NCBI RefSeq assembly: GCF_021018895.1
Contig: NC_079364.1
Coordinates: 10,991,885-11,055,884 of the forward strand
From: Seriola aureovittata
Lineage: Eukaryota; Chordata; Actinopteri; Carangiformes; Carangidae
Reading direction: 5' to 3'
Length of the DNA stretch: 64,000 bases
Shown here piece by piece: positions 23,391 through 64,000 of this stretch (position 1 is the first letter of the stretch; every line of letters begins with the position of its first letter). Both the position numbers and the translations under genes were made by a program. The notes under the pieces were generated by a model. It saw only the letters and a list, made by a program, of their open reading frames with translations, made no database searches and had not been told where the DNA came from.

Positions 23391-25560
23391 GACAACAATT
23401 TACTTTCACAGCAGAAGCACATTAACAATGAATAAACAGATATGTTCCACCAAATAAGCCTGTGTATGTTACCCTGTTGGTCGTGGCACAGGAATGAATG
23501 CAGAGGCAGAAAAGAAGATGTTCAAAAGCTTTTGATTTCCACAGCATAAGCACCTCCTGGTTGACTTCTCAAAGAAGAGGAGCACAACTGAACAGTCTTG
23601 TATTCCAGTAACCCTGGATATTTTCCTGTTTAACATATGGTACATCCGAGTTAAACGAACCAAGTGGAAATTAATATAAACCCACTACGAAATTATATAA
23701 TTTGTGTTGGGATGAACACTATATCGCAGCCTGATTGCTATTTCTTTAGTGATCATGACGTTAAGGTGTTTTGTGGGGTACACTCTGGACAGATCTGATG
23801 TCTATCACATGGGTGGTTACATACAGGACACACACTCACTTTTACACCTAAAGGCAATTTTACAGTCACCAGTTCCCTGTAGGAAGAACATGTTTGTCAA
23901 TTTGAACACAAAACCTTTTTTCTGTGAGGTGGCAGCTATAACCACAGATCAATCTTGCCACCCTCTCATAATCCAATATAAATAGAATATACTACAATCT
24001 ACTATAATACAATCAGACTGGCTGTATTCAAACCTATCAAGCCCAAACATTAAAAAGTGAGTTGCTGCCCCAACACTCCCACTGTAAATCCTTTCATGCA
24101 CAATCCAGTCATAAGATTGTTTGTAGTATGCTGGATAAATGAGCGCAAACCAAGGGTGTATCTGTCACAGAAAATCATACACAGCATTTGAAGCTTTAGA
24201 TTTACTCTGATCACAGCATCAACAAGATTGCATCAACTGTGCAGTTACATAAACATGTACAACAAGATGCAATCTAATCTGTTCTACAAGCTTTCATCTT
24301 TTCTTCTCTTCTTTTCATGTTACACTTTCTTAATAAGGAATAAGATGCCATGCAACGCTAACATTACACTTACATTGGCTCATCCATTCAGCGTTAATTG
24401 TGGCTTCATAAATATCATGGCCACTCACACCCTGAAAACTGATTTCTTTAAAACCCCACTGAAAAAGCATTTTGACAAAGAGAATATACAATAAACATAT
24501 ATTGATAATTTACCAAAAGAAAAAAAGTGTTCCAAGCACCCTGTTTAATTCCTGAGTTTCTCTGTTACTTTCATAGGAGTTTCTATTTGATAAGAATCAG
24601 TTTACACTTTAGACCCTATAACCCACAGCATCACGATTTCCACACATAACACTACAATTTCTGGGTCTAATGATTAAGGGACCACAGGGCTTCTGCCCAA
24701 TATTTGCTGCATGTGACATTTCACAGGGACATGGCACAAATATTCAATATGAAATGGGCCTAATTCCTCCTACCGAAATATCACTGTTTATCTGATTGAA
24801 AATCAATCCTTTTTAAATATCTGGCCGGTGTGTACCCAGTACCCAGGAAGGCTTCCAAGAGCTTCACTTTCAGTTCCTCCCTAAAGGATAGGTTTCCATA
24901 TTACCAGCTGTTAATTATTCATCTATGCTCACTTGGCGCCTCAGTTGGAAAATAAAGCACATCCTTTGGACCAGTGATACAGAATAGCACAGCGACCTCT
25001 CTGCTGAACCTTGGTGCATTGTCCATTGGTCTCCTACTGTTGGTAAGAGTGAAATTGGAGCTGAGGTAGAGATTATTTCTTGATGTGTAAAACTTCTCTC
25101 TCGTGCAACACAGGTCCATAAACAGCCAGCACATTGGTGTGTGTGGGTGCAGTGCTTGAAGAGCTGGGTAGAGTCCCTTTTGTATTGTGCAAAATGATAT
25201 CTCTGTAATGTAACCATCTCTATTACAGGGGGGAAGAGATTGTCTTACCCTTCGGATTTGCTTCAGGGAGCACAACAAATGAGCTTCAGCTGCTTGCTAT
25301 GGAGTCATCCTGCCTGTCTGTTCACGAGAGGAGAAATTACAGATCTAAAATACAATAGATTTAGCTAATTTGGTAAATGAGTTGTTATCAGTCAAAACAA
25401 ACTCAAATTAATTAAGTGATAAACTAACACTAACTGACAAGTGTAACTACTGTCAAGAGATTAAAAATAAAACTAAAGACCCTGGAGAGGTTTCTTTTTC
25501 TGCTCTCCATTAGTTTATTCATCATTTGAATTAAAAATAAAACACATTAAAACAACAAAT
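23391..25560. other. Intergenic DNA at the 3' side of tdrd3
   Basis: No gene recognised. It separates the tdrd3 poly(A) region from the interspersed repeat. A short phrase at about 24434-24473 resembles the last residues of a LINE reverse-transcriptase frame but is too short to call. Confidence 0.5.
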
Positions 25561-25828
25561 CAGCTACATACTATAGTAACTGTTTATTTTAATGCATCCA
25601 TTTAACAAATCTTCACAACATATACAGTAGATATGTCTTTAACAAAAACAACAAGTGCTCATGTCAGTTTTTCTTTCATTTTTGCATGAGGTCCAAGCCC
25701 TTTGAAAAGTTCTGTATGTCCTGACAGTGTGCACACTTAAAAGTTTCTGGAAGCACTCTGGATTGTTGCAGAAAGTCAAATAATCTCTGTCGTGGAAGGA
25801 GGTGGGACAAGCACACTGACGGATGGAG
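25560..25828 (-). other. tdrd3: tdrd3 terminal 3' UTR exon with poly(A) signal
   Basis: On the minus strand a long T-rich tract ends in TTTTAG at 25829-25830, a strong acceptor. It would pair with a donor (GTAAATG, 26291-26297) that lies 23 nt after the tdrd3 stop codon. A canonical AATAAA on the minus strand (25583-25588) can serve for polyadenylation. Because the junction is fewer than 50 nt after the stop, it should not trigger nonsense-mediated decay. Confidence 0.55.
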
Positions 25829-26243
25829 CTAAAAGGAAAAAAAAAAAAAAAAAAGAGAAAATTATTAAATCAATGCACAAAATTAACCACGTTTGGAATT
25901 TGACAGCATCTTGTAAGAACTTTTGAAACAATGCTTGGTACCAGGAGAAGCTGTGAAAGTTGAAATTCTTATACAAAATCAATTTCTACATAAAATGAGC
26001 ATGAGCTTTTTCTTTTTTTTTTTTTTTTTAGCTGTGGTTGGCAACTGTTTCTATTGCATATTATATACAGGTAATAATGCAAGAAACTAGGTTACAGAAA
26101 TGCCTCCAAATATTTCTAGTCTATACTTTCACGTTTACTAAATAATTCACAACTCCAACCACGAAGAAAACAAGAATGTTATGAATACAAATCTTCTACA
26201 TAAAAATAGGAACACTGTTCAAACTGATGTTTGATTATTAATG

Positions 26244-26267
26244 AAAAAAAAAAAAAAAAAAAAAAAA
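26244..26267. repeat. Poly(A) run of 24
   Basis: Homopolymer inside the last tdrd3 intron (poly-T in transcript sense). Confidence 0.9.
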
Positions 26268-26320
26268 CACAAAAAAACCCCACAATTTCACATTTACCTG
26301 CCAGTGTAAACGCAGACACA

Positions 26321-37451
<11,131 letters not shown>

Positions 37452-37650
37452 TTTCGTGCAAACCGTAGATGTGTAAATAACAACACCAGTGGGTTTACAA
37501 TGAGCACATGTGGATTACGACTATCTGCCTCTGAAATGCATATTTTCTCTTGACAACGATAAGGCTCGCTAAAGTGAGTACCCAACGACCCTACGTTACA
37601 TACGTCACCGATTGAGACGCGTTCTATAAGTATGGAGTGCCGAGAGGGTC
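37452..37650 (-). promoter_or_regulatory. Putative tdrd3 promoter
   Basis: The 200 bp upstream of the start codon hold a CRE-like TACGTCAC (37601-37608), several CpGs (CGACC, ACGCG) and no TATA box at an obvious distance. This is consistent with a housekeeping-type promoter for a ubiquitously expressed gene. Confidence 0.4.
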
Positions 37651-40600
37651 AAAACACTATTTAAATTTCTGTTTCGTTTTTGTTCGGTTTTTTAAAACAA
37701 ATTTTTCTTTTATGAGATTTAGTCAGATTAGACAAAGATATCTCAATGGTCCGAAAGGGTGGTAGGTAAGATAAAGGACAAACTCTTCTTACTGGAAGAC
37801 TTTCTGAATTCATGAATAAGTTGGTTGGCTTTTTAGACTGAATTGCATCTGAGGACATTTCACTCATGCTACCTCTCAGTTTTCACCCCTAGTTGTTAGG
37901 CTTAGTTGGGACAATCCCAGTCCAAATCAGGCCAACAAAGCTAATTGGCCCCAGAAGGGATTGAAATAATTTCCTTTTAAGAATAGCCTACATTTAAACA
38001 CACACACACATTTAAACACATTTTTCAGAAGTGAACTGATTCCCATTAGATTCACAAATCTTGCCCTATACATGAGTTTATATCCCACAATGAGGAGTGT
38101 TGTGAGCAAACCCGACATTGCCTTCTGCATCATGAGTAGTTCTGTTATATACTGTCAATGTGCACGACCACCGTATAATTCTGTATCACAGGTAAATTGT
38201 ATAGGGCCTACATATGAATTGGGGAAAAACAGACAGTTGAAAATGCATGTGGGACATAGCTCACTGTACTGTACTTTAAATTAATGTAGAACTGCACTAA
38301 CTAATACTTTGGCACAACGAGAAGGAAAAGGGATTATGTTTGTGCACTTTTCATAATCTATATCTCATAATACCCTGTGTTACATTGTTCATGGTTCAAT
38401 TTTGGCTGGATGGAAGAGTCAAATGTGGAAGAAATTTAATAACTATTTGCTTAGATTGTAGGTATGTCCCAGCAAAGTTCAATGTGTCCATCTCTACTGA
38501 TTCTTGGCCCAAACTTTGGGCCATACAATTTTTTACAATCAGTCCAAGTGGGCCATCAATATGATTGGTCACAAGGGCCCACCTGCAACCAGCCTTGGCT
38601 CCATCAACAACCATGAGACACAGAGAAGAATATAGACCTCATTGACAAATTGAATCACCAGGCCATCTCTGACTGGACAGTGAGCTGAAAGTGTGGTAGA
38701 AATAACTGTTTGGTTAGAATCTCTTTTTGGTTAGACTGATATACAGAGTAAGTAAACAATCAGTGAATTTACAGACAAACTATGGTCTCCCCCTTTTATT
38801 TCCATGTCTGTATGAATGGCAGTTACACACAGGGCAAGAAGCACAATGGGTATTTAACAGCAGAGTTTAATATTAAAGTTTTTGTTTGTTCAAAGTACAT
38901 TTTTGGTGCTTGGCCCTGCATATAAGGTTTATGTGTACAAGTTTTAGATCTGAACTTTTTTCTGTGACTGAAATACAACTGAGATGAATGGAAATTCATT
39001 TGTGTTGTTCAAAGCACCAACAAATTACATTTGGGAAGGTTGCTTTTTCAAATTCAGCCAATAAACCTAGTTGTGAACAGTTTTCACCTAGGCTATTAAG
39101 CTCACAGAGTGTTATGACATTATATACATATACTATTTACATTTACTCAGATTTACACAGATGCATTTATCTAAAGCAACTTACAAGTGAGGGACAACTC
39201 CGCTTCAACATGTCTACATGACTTACATCTTGTTAAATTAAATGGTGCTGTAGCAAAATTGTCTGAATTGGTGTGTTATGTCCATACACTGAACCAAGGT
39301 GATTTAAATGTTGGGTTTATGTGTACAAGAATTTGTGAAGGATAGATGACAATGTGTACTGTATAAGACCAGTGAAAGAAAATGATATGTGTCATGGTTT
39401 TTTTTATGTCAGTGAGAAAAAACAAGGCCAAATGTAGTGATAGTGATTTTAATTGATACCACAAGATGGCAGTATATGCACACTGAAATGTTAAAACAGT
39501 GCCTGCTATCCATATTAATGTTTCACAAGAGTTATTGCATTTCCTACTCAGAAGCTCCAGCAATAGAAATGGACCCATCCAGTAATAAAGCTTCATTGTA
39601 AGGACAGCATCTCCCTTTCTGAGTCAGAGCCGTAAAGTTTCATTCTAACACTCGTCTCATGGCTTAGGTAAAGAGAGGTTTCTGAAGGCTAGATTTTCTA
39701 CATTACTTCTACATTCATATCTCAAATGATTTGTAACTGTTATATACAAAACAGATTGTATGCATTATTATTCATTGCATACAGTGCAAGACTTTAATAT
39801 AAGGCTGAAATGTGTTGTTACTGGCACAACCACTGTAGTAAAGTTTTGTTAGGATACAAAATACTATAAAAATACATAAAACATCCCTGCCTGATTAAGT
39901 TTCAAAATCTTGTATAAAAAGATAAACATTTAAAATGTTCTTGTCTATAAATTGAGGGACTTTAAGGCACAATGTTTTAGAAAAACGTCTGATTATCCTT
40001 GAGGCTCATTTAAACAACCAGTACTCTAATCTTATGAATTGTTCATGTTTTATTTGTTTATGCTCTGACAATGTTGTCTTGAAATACTTGTGCCAATAGA
40101 TCACACACAATCCAAGTAGAAAAAACATTCAAACTCACTCAGATGGATTTTCTATTCTTGGGGTTTTTGAATGTATATCCCTGTGGGCATTCTTTGACTT
40201 ATTTGGAAGTGTAGATCTCATTGTTTGAAAGATTAGTGAGGCACAACAAGGCTTGTGTTTGGCTAGATGAAGAGTGTTAAGACACTGCTGGCAGCCACGC
40301 AGACAGCCTTTCAGGGAAACAAGAACTAAAGGTCTTTAAAGATAACAAGATTTCAAGAGGTTGAATTCAAAGAAAGTCAGATTTGATTTCATAGATGAAG
40401 GTGTCATTCAATGGAAACATTTGACTTTGTTTTGCCTTAAATAAACAATTTTAATTCAAAATTTATTTGGCAAATTTGTTTTCACAAGCCATGCTTACAC
40501 AAATCCCCATCTGTATGCCAGTTTGCCTGTGACTGAAAATTTGTCCCATTCTTGCAGATTGACAGTAATACTGAAATGCTGCTCCACTTGTAAAATATTG

Positions 40601-41900
40601 ATGCTTGAAATACAACACTTGAGTCAAGAGACAGCTGAAATCCCTGACCTGTTGTCTGTTTAAAAAAATATACTGTAGGCTACTTGCTCTTGCCATTGGC
40701 TGGGATTCTTTAAAAAAAAACAAAAAAACCTCTCAATCAAACCAACGGCTGTCAAAGTTGTAACGGTCAGTAGATTACACATGTCTAATTATCATTGGAC
40801 TCCAGTGCTGAGGTTTTAAGAGGAACTGGCATCATCCCAGCTGTCTGTAAGCACAAAGCCAGTGGAAAGGTTAATATTACTTGTGGCTTTCCCTATTGCC
40901 ATTATTAGGTTAAGTAAACATTATTTTTCTCAAGAAAGAAGTTCCACATGCTCAAGCATAACTGCTGAATAACAATATCAGCTGTAGAACAGTTTACAAA
41001 GAGCATCCACCAAGAATAATCTCTATTATCATGTGGCTCACTGTCAATAATTCACACAATTGATGAATTCTATAATTAATGCTTTTTACCAACAGGAACT
41101 AAATGTTCCATAGTGGTTGGCTTTACACGGAGAGCAAATTATGTTTTCAGAAGCACATGAGAAGGATCTTAAAAAAGTTTCTGTTTGTTGCATCACACCA
41201 GATCATTGCTGTTTGCATCAGACAAGGTATTTGGGATTTTACTGTAGCTGTAGGCTTACTTTTAAATTGCCAAACAAAGCTGAAAATCAACAGCTTATAA
41301 CAGCCTTTAACAGCCAAAAAAAATAAAGGCAGCATCAGCCACCATCAATTTATGTTGCCTCCAAGCTTCTCATGAAAGCCTGCACAAGAAGACAGGGTCA
41401 CATGATGTTGTAGGAAGGGGAGATAGAGGGACAAATCAATGTCTCAAGTATACAGATAAGTATCTGTATAACTGACAAGTAACTAATACTAATATAATGA
41501 GGTGGTGATTTTCTCATCTATAATCTTGTGTGCAATCTCAAAAAGTTGTCATTCCATTTGACAGTGCATGATGTGCAACTATGTAACAGTAAACCTTTGG
41601 GAAGTTTGCAGTTTTAAGGTGTGAGTTAACCTTTAAAAGTGGGCACATTCACCAGCTTTGTTGGATGCCTATATGTTGAGTTTGTTTCTGGCAAGTTGCA
41701 TGGTTAGTAGTTTGTATTCATTCAAATGTGCTCTGAGGTTGAATCGTCTAGTAAGTTGTAGTGTTAAAGCTACAGTTTTTAACGTTTCTATCCAACATGA
41801 CAAGCATGATTGCATACAAAGTGTTACCACTTCTGCAAACCCAGCTAAGTCACTACGGGAGGCCCAGGTTAAATAAAACGAGCAACTCTAACAAGAAGTA
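37651..41900. other. Intergenic DNA between tdrd3 and diaph3 promoters
   Basis: No gene supported. AT-rich, with a short CA repeat near 38000 and a small repeat relic at 39135-39194. Open frames of 60-110 codons lack recognisable homology. Confidence 0.55.
39135..39194 (+). repeat. Short relic of a teleost interspersed repeat
   Basis: The phrase ATGCATTTATCTAAAGCAAC followed by TTACAAGTGAGG resembles the 'GCTTTTATCCAAAGCGACTTACAAGTGAG' core seen in many fish repeats. Only about 60 bp is recognisable. Confidence 0.45.
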
Positions 41901-41924
41901 CCTCTGATTGACAGCTCACTGCGG

Positions 41925-42513
41925 CCAATAAAATTCCTTTTCAACTGTAAACACAGGGGGGCTGTACCAATGACGATTGAATTTTTGTGGCAGAGCGGAG
42001 GCTATTGGTTAGATTGAACACGCGGAGCTGACGTCCTCATTGCGCGGGGTTGTCAAAAAATATCTGCCACAAAAATTTATCCAGCTAACGCTTCACCTAC
42101 TGCATGTAATTATTATATAGCTCTCAATTCATGGACGGATAAAATTTGTCGAATGAAGAAAACCGTTGTGTTGTATACCGCATGTCTGCCGTTAGCGGAA
42201 ATTCAAGCATTACGTGTCAGTGCATAAATTGGATTAGCTCTAAGTAAAGCCGCCAGTGAATGATAGTTTAGCGAACCTGCTAGCTAGCTAAACGGACTGT
42301 TGGGAGTGAAGATTAGAGAAGGCAAACTGGTAAGATTAGCACTTATGCGTTAACCAGCGTTAGATGTCCGGCCAATTCAACACACAAATGGTAATGTAGA
42401 CAATTCTGCGTGCGTCGCCCTTCACTATTTTAGGATTGTGCTAACGTTAGAGACATTACAAGGTTAGCATCTTTAAAACTATCAGCTTGCGCAGAAATCA
42501 TTAGCTTGACATC
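41925..42513 (+). promoter_or_regulatory. Putative diaph3 promoter and 5' UTR
   Basis: Three NF-Y-type CCAAT boxes lie at 41935-41939, 41968-41972 and, inverted, 42004-42008, spaced 33 and 36 bp. They are followed by a CRE (TGACGTC, 42029-42035) and a GCGCGGGG box. CCAAT boxes spaced near 30-35 bp are typical of G2/M-regulated promoters, which suits a cytokinesis formin. A possible 5' UTR donor (CTG|GTAAGATT) occurs near 42330, so the leader may be spliced. Confidence 0.45.
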
Positions 42514-62337
<19,824 letters not shown>

Positions 62338-64000
62338 GTACAGTACAAGATTATGACACTGAAAAATAACTTGATGTCCTAAGTACAAGTGCCCTCACAG
62401 TTGTGTCTAAATTTTTCTGTTTATAATTACACAGCATAAAGTCAGTTTGGTAGGGTCATCATCATAGGCCATGTTTTATTAAATATTTGTGAATATCTTA
62501 TTTTTCTCTAGTTAAAATTTTATTACTTCATGAAAATAAATTGAAATTTCACATTGTTTTTAATAAAATGAAATGAAAGGATTCAAATAAGACATTGAAA
62601 AAGTATAGAGTAGCAAAAACAAAGAGCTACAGCTCACATACCCTGAACCTTGGAGGTTGTGTCTGTGAAGACATTCCAGGAAAAGATGTGAATCATAGTT
62701 GTAGCAAATTGAAAATGCGTCAACGGGAACAAAACATCATAGCCTGATTACTGAATTCATTTTTAATCTCAGTGAATGTGTTTAAACTGTTGTATTGAGT
62801 TCTACAAAACATAATCTTTTGATTCAGCCCACCATGAGCAGCAGAATTGTATTTATGAGTTGTTTCTGCAATGTCTCAATTGACTTAATGCATATGTCAT
62901 GTGCGGTTGACTTTTTAAAGAAATCTGATTGATTCTGATTGTTTGTGCTGATCATTTAACCAGGAAAGTGTAATGCACATTAAAGGCTTGGATGTGCTGC
63001 AGCTGTCAGCTCCCTTAGTTGTCTGTGAGAAAAATGTATAGGACTTTAAGAAGTCTGGTTGCCCATATAACTTCTTTGCTTTTGGGGATGTTCATTTAGA
63101 ATTTTTTTCCTGAGCGGCAGCTGACATTCGTTATCCACCGTTAACGGACATGCATGTTGACATGCTGCGGGGTTAGTCTAGTGTGTAGTCTGTTAGCTCT
63201 GACAGGAGAAGGCCTACTCGGATAGTACTGATTTCTCAGGATGTTTTAACTGTTCAACTGATAGTATTAAATGTTCAAAAGTTCTTATTGTTGGTTAATG
63301 ATTAAGCGGTTAATTATGAACAACCCTAGTTTACAGCTTAATAATTTAAACTAGTGCATTATGTGTCTGGGCACATTGTCCTCAACAGTCTCCACAATCC
63401 AAAGAATCTGCTCCAGATATATGATTCAACTGAAATGCATTTTCAGTTGAGGTATTCTTAAAACTCTCCCTCGCCTCCCTATGTTGGCAGGTTTTGGATG
63501 CAGTGTTTATCCCTGTCAGCATTTTTTTTTTAAATCGGAGAAATACTTAACAAGAAATGACAGTTATGTAATTTTCACATATAATCCATAACATTCATAC
63601 TGTCTATTTGTTAATCTCTCATCGCTGTCCACTTGATGTACACTTTATTTAACTTGAATGTATACCTGTATGTTAGGGTTCATTGTCAGGCCATAATCGT
63701 GAGTTTTATTTTTTAAGTAAAAGGACAGGGTGGATAGTTTTGTGTCACAATGCTGAAACGAAGTAAAAGTATATTTCTTGCCAGTATAAAGTAAATCTGA
63801 CTCTGTTTCTAGGGGGATGGGATGTTCTTTGGTGCTGTCTAAGCCACACTGACAGGCAGATCCATGGCAGTCTTGTTTTGGTTGTCTCCATCTCTTAGAT
63901 TTAAATTGTTGCTTTGGGCTCTCTCTGTCTGAGGTTGGGGATGAGCAAGTTTGTCTCACATTATCATATACTCTGCCAGAGCCACTTTAAAGGCAGTCAA
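62338..64000 (+). other. diaph3: diaph3 intron 5 (incomplete)
   Basis: AT-rich with short A/T homopolymers. No exon, tRNA or recognisable transposon seen up to the window edge. Confidence 0.6.

Noticed and set aside
24434..24473. LINE reverse-transcriptase C-terminal remnants here and at about 32925-32965 (FKSQLKSHF-like)
   Set aside because: The matches cover about 12 residues each and could be chance; no other LINE block is nearby.

Overview
The window is vertebrate nuclear DNA, almost certainly from a ray-finned (percomorph-type) teleost. It has intron-split genes with GT/AG junctions, dinucleotide and tetranucleotide microsatellites, DNA-transposon relics and interspersed repeats that I associate with percomorph genomes. 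Three protein-coding genes are recognisable: pcdh20 (+), tdrd3 (-) and diaph3 (+, 5' part only). Their order and relative orientation match, from memory, the human 13q21 block PCDH20-TDRD3-DIAPH3, packed here into 64 kb. The species cannot be read from the sequence.

Layout. 1-1506 is upstream DNA of pcdh20. pcdh20 has a 16-codon first coding exon (1507-1554) and one large exon (1946-4567), giving 889 residues. About 4.6-25.6 kb is intergenic, without a convincing gene; it holds two oppositely oriented copies of one repeat (8173-8549, 23021-23386), a decayed hAT transposase fragment (about 16990-17240), microsatellites and a perfect 16-bp hairpin at 22794-22832. tdrd3 lies on the minus strand: 13 coding exons from 37451 down to 26321 (787 residues) plus a probable 3' UTR exon ending near 25.56 kb. 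A worn Tc1-like relic sits in its intron 6. tdrd3 and diaph3 are head to head, about 5 kb apart. diaph3 starts at 42514; five exons are present and the gene runs off the right edge.

The most interesting object is a very young LTR retroelement (55498-61768) in antisense orientation in diaph3 intron 4. Its two 1605-bp LTRs look identical, including a 54-nt GT repeat, and are flanked by a 4-bp duplication (CCTG). It has a primer-binding site matching elongator tRNA-Met and a polypurine tract, but the 3.06-kb interior has only one long intact frame, a 585-residue Gag, and no pol. The Gag has an N-terminal coiled coil, a capsid-like core and a basic C-terminus without a CCHC knuckle. The LTRs carry a perfect palindromic oestrogen-response-type site and three YY1-like motifs. 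The Gag frame is closely bracketed by a splice acceptor and a splice donor, and the U5 end holds a duplicated copy of the primer-binding site. Gag-only endogenous retroelements with developmental expression are known in zebrafish (BHIKHARI type, recalled and not checked); this may be a relative or an independent case.

The host genes are not a pathway: pcdh20 is a cell-surface adhesion protein, tdrd3 a methyl-arginine reader that partners topoisomerase 3-beta, and diaph3 a Rho-regulated actin-nucleating formin. Their proximity reflects conserved synteny rather than shared function. Exon boundaries were derived by hand from splice consensus, reading frame and recalled homologous proteins; untranslated regions and promoters are approximate.
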